Positions 1-8,842 of a stretch of DNA of 64,000 bases are shown here, one piece after another (position 1 is the stretch's first letter; each line of letters starts with the position of its first letter). The position numbers and the translations under genes are program-made. The notes beneath the pieces are model-generated. The model did no database searches. It was not told the origin of the DNA and saw nothing but the letters and a program-made list of their open reading frames with translations. The stretch spans positions 1 through 64,000 of the forward strand of contig CBFFRP010000025.1 in assembly GCA_965644295.1 (NCBI GenBank), given 5' to 3'. The stretch comes from Paraphysomonas bandaiensis (taxonomy: Eukaryota > Chrysophyceae).

Positions 1-467
1 TATAAAATAAAATTTATTATATAGTTTATGTTATGTATAAAGCCAGTGCCATGTAATAGAGTTGTGTGCGGTGATGATGATGGATGGTGGTGTCTGTGGT
101 TATGTTACAATGCCTCAAAATATTTTTCAAAATAATTTATCAAAAAATATTTATTCATTCAAAATATTTTTTCAAAATAATTATCAAAATATCTCTATTC
201 AAAAATATTTTTTCAAAATAATTTATCAAAAAATTTATTCAAAAAATATTTTTTCAAAATAATTTAATTATCTAAATACTTTTCAAAATAATTTATTCTA
301 TCTAAATATTTTTCAAATAATTTATTCTTATTCAAAAATATTTTTTCAAAATAATTTATTCTATTCACTTATTGTTATTACCAATTAAAATTACAAATGG
401 TTTAAAGAGATAATTTAAAAGGCCATGAAAGATGTCAAAAAGAAAAGCAGATGAAGGTTAATAAATA
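1..467 (+). repeat. left terminal inverted repeat of the D5 element
   Basis: It matches the reverse complement of 1689-2235. The inner 75 bases (about 393-467) are nearly perfect, running from ATGGTTTAAAGAGATAAT through GATGTCAAAAAGAAAA to GGTTAATAAATA. The middle part (about 110-360) is an array of short AT-rich units with TTTTCAAAATAATTTAT as core. The outer part matches the opposite end again (AATTTATTATATAGTTTATG and GCCAGTGCC). Confidence 0.8.
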
Positions 468-1581
468 AGAATACAATAATACGTAAATAAACAATAAATA
501 AAATAGTTTTAAAAATATAAAAAATATAAAACAATTTAAAAAATACATTAACTTTTGATTTGTCAGTCACGAATACAGACTCATGAACATAACCCCTAAA
601 TCTTCTCTTTACGCCTCCGTCAATATTAATATTAGGCATTAGGTTTGCTGAAAATATTGGTAACGCATTATGATTAAAATTATGAACTCCATTTTCATAT
701 AATAATTTGCCCTTCATTTCACCTTCACAAAATTTTTTAAATGTTGTTGCATTCATTTTGTCACATTTAGGTTCATTTATCCATACCATTCGTATATATG
801 GCTTTCTATGAAATGATGAAAAGGTTTTATCTGGGTTCTTATTTGACATTGAGAAGGAGTCTTCTTCTAATGTCTCTAAATAGCATTCAATTGCCTTTTC
901 TGTTATTTGCATGATTGTTGATTTTCCATTGCTGCCGACTCCTAATAAAAACAATATCTTTTGTTCTTTTGTTGCTTTTCCTGTAAGTGCTGAACCTAAT
1001 ATATATAAAATAGTTTCTAAGTCTTCTTTTTTCGGGTATATCTTCTTTAGTATATTTCTTATTTTCTCTCGTTGATATTTTGATGACTTTATATAATCGC
1101 GTTTTATATAGTTACATACAAAGTGTTTATTTTGCATTCTTTGTTTAAACTCTAATGTTTTTAAATCAATATAACCATTCTTATAATGTATTTCATAATA
1201 GTCAGCTCCGAATTTTATTTCTTCTTCTTGTAACAACACTGTCAGTTGTGGAAGGTTTTTATTCACATTTGTATTTTCACAAAACTTATTAAACTCTTTT
1301 GTCTTTTGAAGTTCTATTAACTGTCTTTGCTCTTTGCTCAAGTTATTCAAGGATTCAGTTAAATAATCTGTTATCATTGTAATTAATACACTATCTTTAT
1401 TTTTACATGTTGCATTGTATACAATAAATTTATTGTTATATGTATATAATACACCATTTTGAAAGAAGCAATACTTTTTTAGTTTTGATGTTATTATTTG
1501 GGCTCTTTCATTTGGAGATTTTGAATCAATAAGAATAATGATGTCGTCATATGTTAATAAATCTTGTTTTTCAAAATACAT
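415..1581 (-). CDS. D5-like primase/helicase (SF3 helicase), apparently C-terminally truncated
   Basis: 388 aa. The central and C-terminal part is a superfamily 3 helicase core of the D5 type found in large DNA viruses, virophage-like elements and plasmids. It shows Walker A GVGSNGKST, Walker B RMVWINEPK, a motif-C-like stretch ending in SANLMPNI, and an arginine-finger stretch GGVKRRFRGY. The N-terminal 200 residues resemble the linker before the helicase in D5 proteins, and no complete archaeo-eukaryotic primase domain is evident. After the arginine finger the reading frame runs through an AT-rich stretch into the left inverted repeat, so the last 45 or so residues (Phe/Ile/Leu-rich) are probably not native. 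The family unwinds DNA at replication origins as hexamers. Whether this copy is active is unknown. Codon use is strongly AT-biased, unlike the neighbouring host genes. Confidence 0.75.
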   Translation of the reverse strand: MYFEKQDLLTYDDIIILIDSKSPNERAQIITSKLKKYCFFQNGVLYTYNNKFIVYNATCKNKDSVLITMITDYLTESLNNLSKEQRQLIELQKTKEFNKFCENTNVNKNLPQLTVLLQEEEIKFGADYYEIHYKNGYIDLKTLEFKQRMQNKHFVCNYIKRDYIKSSKYQREKIRNILKKIYPKKEDLETILYILGSALTGKATKEQKILFLLGVGSNGKSTIMQITEKAIECYLETLEEDSFSMSNKNPDKTFSSFHRKPYIRMVWINEPKCDKMNATTFKKFCEGEMKGKLLYENGVHNFNHNALPIFSANLMPNINIDGGVKRRFRGYVHESVFVTDKSKVNVFFKLFYIFYIFKTILFIVYLRIIVFLFINLHLLFFLTSFMAF

Positions 1582-1688
1582 GATATATATAATAATATTA
1601 TATTTTATTTTTTTAAATTGTTTTATATATTTTTTATATATTTTTTAAAACTATTTTGTTTATTGTTTGTTGCGTGTGTGTATTCAAC

Positions 1689-2235
1689 TATTTATTAACC
1701 TTCATCTGCTTTTTCTTTTTGACATCTTTCATGGCCTTTTTAAAATTATCTCTTTAAACCATTTTGCTTTTTAATAATTTTTTAATTGGTAATAACGTAA
1801 AAATTATTTTGAATAGAATAAATTATTTTGATAAATTATTTTGATAAATTATTTTGAAAAAATATTTTGAATAGAATAAATTATTTTGAATAAATATTTT
1901 TGATAAATTATTTTGAAAAAATATTTTGAATAGAATAAATATTTTTGATAAATTATTTTGAAAAAATATTTTGAATAGAATAAATATTTTTGATAAATTA
2001 TTTTGAAAAAATATTTTGAATAGAATAAATATTTTTGATAAATTATTTTGAAAAAATATTTTGAAAAGAAACTGGCATTATGGCACTGGATTTTTATAAC
2101 ATAAACTATATAATAAATTTTACATCATCACGATCATCATCACTGTTACAACACCACCATCATCATCACCACCACAACTGGCATTATGGCACTGGCTTTT
2201 TATAACATAAACTATATAATAAATTTTATTTTATA
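1689..2235 (-). repeat. right terminal inverted repeat of the D5 element
   Basis: Reverse complement of the left arm. It contains about five tandem units with the core ATTTTTGATAAATTATTTTG around 1860-2060. It also holds an internal direct repeat: about 55 bases with GGCATTATGGCACTGG and TTATAACATAAACTATATAA occur at about 2070-2125 and again at 2176-2230, separated by a CATCATCAC-type microsatellite. Confidence 0.8.
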
Positions 2236-2481
2236 ACTTTTTCTAATTTTCATAAAAGCCAAAATGCCAGAAAGCCAAAATGCCAAAACTATATTTTTAT
2301 TTTATTATAAGATAATTATTTAATATTATATAAAGTAATTAATTTTTATTTAAAGTATAGTATTATTAATATTATTATATAAGATAATTATTATATTTAA
2401 AGAGAAAAGGAAAGAGTAATAAAACGAAGTTTTATTACGATACGAGAGCCCTTCTGGCTCAGGAAGAATGCCTAAGCGGCT
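2236..2481. other. AT-rich flank of the D5 element, no gene seen
   Basis: The flank holds two direct copies of AAGCCAAAATGCCA (2254-2290), then A/T-only stretches up to about 2400. A small inverted repeat follows (CGAAGTTTTATTACG region, 2424-2440), and composition becomes GC-richer from about 2445. The true right edge of the element could lie anywhere from 2235 to about 2445. Confidence 0.4.
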
Positions 2482-2712
2482 TAGAGCGACCCCTCGGCCC
2501 TCCGCCTCTCTGTGTGTGCTGTCCCTGCTGTTGAGGATGTTTTACGCGCCTACGACGCGAGGCCACACTTGGCCAAGATATTTACCTACCAGAATCACTA
2601 TATTCGAAGAGTATATGGAATCTCCAATGTTCAAACCTTCATACGATTCAGACGAAAAGTAGATCCAAATGGAAAGTTCTTAAATAGATTTGTGGAAAAT
2701 TATTTCTTGTAA
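2482..2712 (+). pseudogene. 3' fragment of a sugar-1,4-lactone oxidase (gulono/arabinono-lactone oxidase type)
   Basis: The open frame ends with YDARPHLAKIF, a Tyr/Phe-rich stretch, then RFRRKVDPNGKFLNRFVENY and a stop. ARPHxxK, then RxxxDPxGxFxN near the end, is the C-terminal pattern of aldonolactone oxidases, the FAD enzymes that make ascorbate or erythroascorbate. Only about 65 residues of this C-terminus are present. The FAD-binding and substrate domains are missing upstream, where stops and the AT-rich element begin. It could be the last exon of a gene interrupted by the element or continuing before the window, or a dead fragment. The family call rests on a short motif. Confidence 0.5.
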
Positions 2713-3226
2713 AAAATGTTGGAGTTTATTTCTTGGTAGAATAGATTATTACAACATCAAGCACTTTTTGATGTGTTAATGCTTAGTAACACTTACTTCT
2801 ATTCACACTTAGTAACACTATATAGTATATAAGAAACTTAGTAACACTTACTTCTATTCACACTTAGTTATTTCTCTGGGAAACTTTCTGGTTAGATCAT
2901 GTTCATATGTGATCTATCAGGGCTGAATGTGTGAATTAGGAAATTGAGAGCAACTGTCAACCATATGTTTTTTTTAGCTGTGTAATATTACTACTTACTA
3001 CGTGTGCAACACGAAGTAACTTAGAGAATGCCCTGTACGATATGAAATTTATAATTTCAGCTTAACACACGCCAATTCTTGAGTTTACTTGGTAAACCGC
3101 TGCCAATATATTATACACACTTATATCTTATATATAGCTTGTCTCACGAAGTCGATTAAAACAAATTCTTCACGACTACAAAGAAATACGAAGCAAACAC
3201 GACTTCAGGTTACCCTTAAAATTATT
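2713..3226. other. intergenic, one short direct repeat
   Basis: No convincing coding region. A 32-bp sequence containing CTTAGTAACACTTACTTC is repeated at 2782-2813 and 2837-2868. Confidence 0.5.
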
Positions 3227-3397
3227 CATATCTTCCTATCATGGATAGAAGTACGGTGGCGTAACAGGTGACAGTGTAAGTAAAATTCATCCATGCTCTA
3301 GCGAATTGTGGATGACAATCTATTCCACGAAAGAAAGAGTTAATAGGAACAGAACAGTAATACTTTTATAGCTGACTCAACAATACTATTGCAATAC
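3227..3397 (+). repeat. 171-bp target-site duplication, left copy
   Basis: Identical base for base to 5068-5238. It flanks the deleted retrotransposon copy on its 5' side. Begins CATATCTTCCTATC and ends ACTATTGCAATAC. Confidence 0.9.
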
Positions 3398-5067
3398 TAA
3401 TTCTCTGCCCTACGATGGCAAATACAGTCCAACATAAAGTTTCACCCTATTAACCAGCTCCAAGCCCAATGTCTCTATTGAGACCGTGGCTGAGTCACAT
3501 CAGTGTGCCCAGGGCCTTTTACACTCCCTTACTGCTGCATTTTGTTGACCACCACGCTTCCGACAAATTACCTGTCACACCATGTTGTACACGCTCCAAG
3601 CCCCCCTGCCTGGCCTTGCAACCTTCACCCTACTCAACTACTTCAGTTAAACAACGTGCCTGCACCAATGCAGCGCTGACCGCATGCATATGCTATCACC
3701 TAAGGAGACACCTTCGTCTCCTACACGGTTCTCTACGGATACAACCACTTACAGCATGGCTCGTGCGAGCAGATCCACGCAAACGGCCCCCATGTACCTT
3801 CTCTGCAACCCCTGTCTCCTCTCGACACCTCTCCACTGCACAACAGGGCCGTCTCCTGACGACAACCCAGCCCAACCCAACATGGTTTGTCTGTGGTCCA
3901 TCCACCCAGCAGGCTACCCCCTCACCCTGTTCACCTATCACCCCCACAGCCCATCCATCTCATTGGATAGACACTGTATTCCGCATACGGTATACTCGAC
4001 TACTGTACTACTGTGTCCTACAGGATGTATACCATTCCGTGTATACCTCTACTGCTGTTGGACACATCACCATGTCCATGTACCTGTCTACCTGTACTGC
4101 TGGACACATCACCAGCTCTCTCTCTCTGTCCAACACACTCATAACACCACTGCAGTGTCATACACACACACAGTACACTCTACCTCCTCCTAGAAAACCC
4201 CCGGACAAACTATATTCTCTCCCTTCGTCTCTGATACCTTGCCGTCATCTTCCTTCCACACACTCTCTATGCCTCAGTCTGTACCCCCCTGCACCAACAC
4301 AGACACTAACAAGAGCAGCTGAGGACGTCCGAGTGTCTCCTCCAGACCATCATCATCATCACGATCATCTCGTGCATAGGTCTATCAGAGTACTCGACCT
4401 CAGTGACTCTTGTTCTGTTGCGCAGTCTCACTCTCCTCAATCAGATGTTGCCTCTCTTGCACCATCACACTCCCTCTCGACTCCCTGTAGCTGGACACAC
4501 CGGATGACCCTCACATCCCACCCCTGTACAGCTATACACCCTCTTGCATGTGTTCTCTACCGCTGGCTAAGACAGCAAAAGAGCCGATTTCGACGCTTCT
4601 TCACAGTAGGCCATAACCTTTTGCAAGACCTTCATCCACATACCTCCGAGCCACTTGGAACAATGCCTAAAGGAAGGCCACCAGATCGCCAATCTCAGAA
4701 GGGCATATTACTGTTTCCCCTAACTGCCATAAGGCTAATAAGTCAGTCCCCGTGAGGTACATAAGGCTATCTATCATATAGCGAGTGGAGTCTCATCCCA
4801 AGAGGAGACCTCCAGATCACACGCGCCGGTGAGTCCCAGGACACACGATCATGGCGAGCCTCATAACACACACTAAGAACGGAAGTGGTTGCACCTTGGT
4901 GCTTGCGGCGACGCACAAGCAGCTTCTGTAGCGTTAAATAGTAGGATAAAAGAGTTTGTATTGATTAGTTACGGGTAGTAGTCTAACTAGTATGACTAGC
5001 ATTCTTCTAGCCACTAATTGGTGCAGGCTTTCAACGCCTATTGCTAAATAATCAGACATTCAATATA
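3398..5067 (+). mobile_element. internally deleted non-LTR retrotransposon (copy A)
   Basis: The first 800 bases match the 5' end of the full-length element at 47931-57336 (opposite strand), starting TAATTCTCTGCCCTACGATG. From about 4640 to the end it matches the 3' end: the PKGRPPD codons, the GCACCTTGGTGC palindrome (4891-4902), and the terminus GCTAAATAATCAGACATTCA. Most of ORF1 and all of the endonuclease, RT and RNase H are absent. The stretch 4205-4640 has no clear counterpart in the long copy, so it may come from another subfamily. Flanked by 171-bp direct repeats. It would need a full-length element for mobilisation. Confidence 0.85.
3469..4755 (+). CDS. truncated ORF1-type protein of the deleted retrotransposon
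   Basis: 428 aa. Roughly the first 245 residues match the N-terminus of ORF1 of the long element (both begin MSLLRPWLSHISVPRAF), but two of the 14-residue repeats (YLSTCTVGHITMSM type) are missing. Thereafter the sequence is Ser/Pro/His-rich and unlike the long ORF1. It ends after GTMPKGRPPD, which corresponds to the last residues of ORF2 in the long copy. The frame is open across the deletion, so the non-autonomous copy could still make a protein. It lacks the OTU-like domain. The function of the N-terminal region is unknown, and the Cys/His/Pro-rich composition gives no clear nucleic-acid-binding motif. Confidence 0.6.
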   Translation: MSLLRPWLSHISVPRAFYTPLLLHFVDHHASDKLPVTPCCTRSKPPCLALQPSPYSTTSVKQRACTNAALTACICYHLRRHLRLLHGSLRIQPLTAWLVRADPRKRPPCTFSATPVSSRHLSTAQQGRLLTTTQPNPTWFVCGPSTQQATPSPCSPITPTAHPSHWIDTVFRIRYTRLLYYCVLQDVYHSVYTSTAVGHITMSMYLSTCTAGHITSSLSLSNTLITPLQCHTHTQYTLPPPRKPPDKLYSLPSSLIPCRHLPSTHSLCLSLYPPAPTQTLTRAAEDVRVSPPDHHHHHDHLVHRSIRVLDLSDSCSVAQSHSPQSDVASLAPSHSLSTPCSWTHRMTLTSHPCTAIHPLACVLYRWLRQQKSRFRRFFTVGHNLLQDLHPHTSEPLGTMPKGRPPDRQSQKGILLFPLTAIRLISQSP

Positions 5068-5238
5068 CATATCTTCCTATCATGGATAGAAGTACGGTGG
5101 CGTAACAGGTGACAGTGTAAGTAAAATTCATCCATGCTCTAGCGAATTGTGGATGACAATCTATTCCACGAAAGAAAGAGTTAATAGGAACAGAACAGTA
5201 ATACTTTTATAGCTGACTCAACAATACTATTGCAATAC
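5068..5238 (+). repeat. 171-bp target-site duplication, right copy
   Basis: Identical to 3227-3397, directly after the 3' terminus of the deleted retrotransposon copy. Confidence 0.9.
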
Positions 5239-5475
5239 ATATAGTGAGCATGAATACAAACATGCCTAAATTTATCTTAACAAGGAATGCTGCATTTACG
5301 AACACAGTGCTATATTATTATCATTATTATCGTTTGTATACACCGCTACTTAACAAACAATTTGAAAAGAGCGGTGGCAAGAGAGATATGTAGCTTCCTG
5401 ACAGCTTTATATCTATTTCGTTACACCGACACTCAGATCAGAGTGACGAAACCAACAAGATCGAGCGCAATAAAA

Positions 5476-6927
5476 TCAATAAAAATTCGACTCAATTTCC
5501 AAGCAATCTTCATCTGAATTCGAATCATTTATAGTCTCCTCCTCTGTGTCGGGTTCCACATCTGCTTCTACTTCGGAAGACAAGCTCACTGTGCTGCGGA
5601 CATTGGGGAGTAGACGCTTGCCCACCATCTTGGGAACAGATAGAGGAAGCTTGCACAAAGCACCATGATCCCGTAGAAGTTCCTCCATACGGTCCAGACC
5701 AGCTGAAATATTCTCCACGCACGGCCCGAAAGACAGACGAATCCACCCGTTGAATGCGCTCACACCAGTCCGTTTACCCCCCGGGTTGATGTCGAAAAAT
5801 TTTCCCGGCCCAACAATTATCTTTTTCTCCAACGCCGCGTTGAAGAATCCCATACAAGTATTGAGGGGTGCAGGTAAGCCATCCAAACAGCACCACATAT
5901 AGAAGGTGGCACTACAGGGCATGCACCGGAAACCCATACTGGTGAGGCGAGAATGCATTAAGTTCCGTTTCTGGATAAATGTGTCACGCAGTGCACGAGT
6001 TTCCAACTGCATATAATCAGCGTCCAGTGCCTTGAGCGCCATGCGCTGAGAAACCGTACTCGGTCCACCATCTAGAGCACTTCCAGCACAACCAATGCTC
6101 TTGATGATCTCAGGGGGGCCCAGGGCCCAAGCAAGACGCCAGCCTGGATACCTGAAGCTTTTTGTCATTCCATCAATTACAAGAACGGGGTCAGTGTTCG
6201 GATCCACAACGTGCTGAGCTGCTGAAACGCCCCCACAATCAACTCCATTTTCACTGTCCTTATAAATAAAATGCGAGTAGAATTCGTCCATTACCAAGAG
6301 ACAGTCAGTCGAGCGCGCTGTCTGACAATAAGAGGACAGATCACTTCCCTCGATTACGTGACCAGTTGGATTACAAGGATTGCTACACATAAAGGAATCT
6401 AAATCTTGCGCAACTTCCCCGAAACGTTCAGGAGTTACAGCGAAAGATGTATCCTCTTCTGTTGGAATGTGTACTGGCTCGAGGTCTCGGTGAGCTGAGT
6501 CAAACAACTCCTGATATCCAGCATAGTCAGGAGTTTGATACCCCATACGGCCTTGGAGAACACGAAAGAGGCGGCTGAGCATTAACCTTCCACCTTGGGC
6601 AATAGCCACATTCTCAGCAGTGTATGGCTTCTTACCAGTGCGGTACAGGCGATTGTAGTGATCAGCAACCGCCTGTCTCATCTCAAGAGTGCCATTCACA
6701 GGGCCGTATCCAAAGTCAGAGGAATCAACATTCACAGAATGGATTCTCTCCGGCCCGCACTCCATCTTCTCGGTCTCAGGTTGACCTTTTCCAAAATTGC
6801 ACCATTCAGGATCAGAGGGCGAGAAGCCTCTCTTCTCAGCCTCGGCAATTACCCATACCATGCCCATGTAGTCGACGCTACGGATGGGCGACTTCTTTCT
6901 AAGAGAATTTCTTCTACTAGATGGCAT
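5476..6927 (-). CDS. PLP-dependent class I/II aminotransferase, ACC-synthase-like
   Basis: 483 aa, one exon. Fold-type I signature residues are visible: GYGPVNGTLEMRQAVADHY near residue 74, NPTG at 186-189, MDEFYSHF with the PLP-ring aspartate at 214, the Schiff-base lysine K256 in GMTKSFRYPGWRLAW, and WIRLSF with the carboxylate-binding arginine near residue 400. The general plan, with the GYGP-type motif, is that of AspC/ACC-synthase-like enzymes acting on amino or keto acids. The exact substrate cannot be read off. The N-terminus is short and basic. The last 60 residues are an acidic, Ser/Glu-rich tail beyond the enzyme fold. No targeting peptide is obvious, so it is probably cytosolic. 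Confidence 0.85.
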   Translation of the reverse strand: MPSSRRNSLRKKSPIRSVDYMGMVWVIAEAEKRGFSPSDPEWCNFGKGQPETEKMECGPERIHSVNVDSSDFGYGPVNGTLEMRQAVADHYNRLYRTGKKPYTAENVAIAQGGRLMLSRLFRVLQGRMGYQTPDYAGYQELFDSAHRDLEPVHIPTEEDTSFAVTPERFGEVAQDLDSFMCSNPCNPTGHVIEGSDLSSYCQTARSTDCLLVMDEFYSHFIYKDSENGVDCGGVSAAQHVVDPNTDPVLVIDGMTKSFRYPGWRLAWALGPPEIIKSIGCAGSALDGGPSTVSQRMALKALDADYMQLETRALRDTFIQKRNLMHSRLTSMGFRCMPCSATFYMWCCLDGLPAPLNTCMGFFNAALEKKIIVGPGKFFDINPGGKRTGVSAFNGWIRLSFGPCVENISAGLDRMEELLRDHGALCKLPLSVPKMVGKRLLPNVRSTVSLSSEVEADVEPDTEEETINDSNSDEDCLEIESNFY

Positions 6928-7583
6928 GTTTTTGAGAGCTCGTTAAGATTGGTAAAGCAAGATTGCAGATTTTTCTTCATTAAAGAGTGGCGCTGTTGTC
7001 AACCTAGCCACTACAACTCTTTAAAATTGTGATCTACTTGAGAAGATGTTTCTCCATATGATAAAATTTCGACCAGAGTCTGGAAAAAAGATCGTCATCA
7101 CACGACCACTTATTCCAACGGAATTTGATATCGCGGCGCGAGATGATTGGATAATAATTGTTCTGTCCGTGGTACGGAGTCTATTAATTCAAATATTTTT
7201 GTCGATTGTCAAATGTGTGTAAAATTCAAAGTAATAGTATTATCCAACCATACACAGTATAACAGTAATGAGAGGATATGATTTGTTTACAGCTATTTTT
7301 CTGGATACTTGAGGAGATCCTTATTCTAAAAATCAGTATAGCAGGAGACAGAAACCAAGGTTTTCTATATATAAAAAAAAGTGTTATTTGCTGTATGTCC
7401 TGCTGTAGGTTGACACACAGCAAAAACAATATCTGGCCCTGGTGTGGACACCGAGCTGTGAGACTAGATACCAAGGGCAGAATTAAGATCTCTATGTGTG
7501 CCCATAGTCATATATGACTTAGCGATATTGATTTTACTTAGACGTTATAATTTCATTCATCAGAAACTATTAACAACTTTATA
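6928..7583. other. divergent promoter region between two genes
   Basis: The aminotransferase is read leftward and the gene at 7584 rightward, so both promoters should lie here. No repeat or further coding region is evident. A GC-rich island (TATCGCGGCGCGAGATGATT) lies near 7127-7146. Confidence 0.4.
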
Positions 7584-8315
7584 ATGAAGAGAACAGCCCA
7601 CGGCATGAGCAATTTGATTACAGATCTCCCCGAAGATTCCAAAGCAATGAGGAGTCATTACTGTATTTCGCCTGGACAAACAAGTCATTCCAAATCATTT
7701 TGGCAGCAAGGGGTTCAATTATCCAGCTCTGAGGAATCCGTATCGGACTACTGTGGCAATGATTGTTGGGATGACAGTGACTACAAGTTTACAGACACAA
7801 GAGAATCACTATATACTCCTGAGTTTATACGCTACGTTGCACTTCATATTTTCAAGAATCTTCCACACAAGTACCCAAGCTTGGCGGATGTCTCTTTTGA
7901 TGATGTAAGAGCATTTGTTGAAGCTAATGGACAAGGGCCTAGTACGTTGCCCGGGACACCTACATCCCCCCGCAATTTCTATGATCTTTCACAGCCATCT
8001 CCTGCACGTAATATAAGTATACCGATGATGCCTTACGCGCAACTTACGTCTCCTATACGTGCCCCTCATTCCAGTCACTGGAATACCTCTCCAATGCCTT
8101 CCTGTCCACCGGTTCCCTTCGGACTACAACCCTCCCCGGTTACAAGTAAACAATCTTCCTCCAATGTCTTTGACTTTTCATGTGAAGACATATTGGATGA
8201 GGATACTCTTTGTACTATTCTTTCATTAGACGATACCAACACCTCTACCAACACGTCTTGCTTTGATGCATTCGTGCCTGACTTTGATATTGAGGAAATG
8301 GACATGCCTCTGTAG
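7584..8315 (+). CDS. unknown protein with a short helical domain and Ser/Pro-rich tail
   Basis: 243 aa, one exon, not recognised. Residues 1-70 are polar and Ser-rich, with an acidic cluster (SSSEESVSDY, DCWDDSDY). Residues 73-115 (YTPEFIRYVALHIFKNLPHK, then DVSFDDVRAFVEANG) look like two or three amphipathic helices. Residues 120-200 are Pro/Ser-rich with repeated SPR/SPIR/SPVT sites, typical of a disordered proline-directed phosphorylation target. The C-terminal 45 residues are acidic (CEDILDEDTLCTILSLDD, then FDIEEMDMPL), like acidic activation segments of transcription regulators. That last comparison is only a resemblance. No intron signals are needed to explain the frame. Confidence 0.55.
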   Translation: MKRTAHGMSNLITDLPEDSKAMRSHYCISPGQTSHSKSFWQQGVQLSSSEESVSDYCGNDCWDDSDYKFTDTRESLYTPEFIRYVALHIFKNLPHKYPSLADVSFDDVRAFVEANGQGPSTLPGTPTSPRNFYDLSQPSPARNISIPMMPYAQLTSPIRAPHSSHWNTSPMPSCPPVPFGLQPSPVTSKQSSSNVFDFSCEDILDEDTLCTILSLDDTNTSTNTSCFDAFVPDFDIEEMDMPL

Positions 8316-8842
8316 TCTTCTGCCATATTTGTACCGTTATCTATAATATGTAGTACCTTTTGTTTTTTAATATCATTTGATGGTCACGGTACGCGTCAGT
8401 GACTTTTCTCAGTTGACTATGTGCTTCCATACCTTTCTATTTTAGTAGTTTTGTGTACCACGTAAATATAATTAAATTGTAAACTAATTCATGTTTACAC
8501 GCTTGAATGTTGAATTAGATCATAGGGTACATTTGTAGTTACTTATACACCACAGGTTTGACTTATACAACGCAGCAATGAGTCACTAAAATAATCAATG
8601 TTATAGATTATAGAGTATATTGAATCTATAAAATGGCTAAATATTGAGGTAATGCGCCAAAATAATTCGAATCTATCCTTAGTGTGCGGCAACAGAAATA
8701 TTGGTTCTACGAATTGTAAAATTAATAAATAGTTAATGCTAGTGACGTGCAAAACAGCTACATTTTACTATTCCTATAATATATCGAAAGTAATACCATC
8801 GTCATAATACACACCCAACAGCTCCGACGAGTCCTAATGTAA
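8316..8842. other. intergenic, convergent gene ends
   Basis: AT-rich space between two genes that end towards each other. No gene or repeat recognised. Confidence 0.4.

Larger units (their letters stand above)
1..2235. mobile_element. AT-rich inverted-repeat element carrying a D5-like primase/helicase
   Basis: The first 467 bases reappear as the reverse complement at 1689-2235, with variation in the number of short AT-rich repeats, and a single gene lies between the arms. The left arm starts at base 1, so the element may extend before the window. The arms are built of tandem blocks mixing TTTTCAAAATAATTTAT and TTCAAAAATAT-type units. Their outer part contains GCCAGTGCC, a GATGATGATGG-type tract and TTTATTATATAGTTTATG. 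Base composition is far more AT-rich than the rest of the window. Long terminal inverted repeats around a replication-type ATPase resemble the ends of linear viral or plasmid genomes. Calling it a mobile or virus-derived replicon is inference. No integrase, capsid or polymerase gene is present. Confidence 0.6.

Noticed and set aside
62-262. 66-codon frame in the left arm of the D5 element
   Set aside because: It is made of AT-rich tandem units (Asn/Lys/Phe/Ile only) and has no start context.
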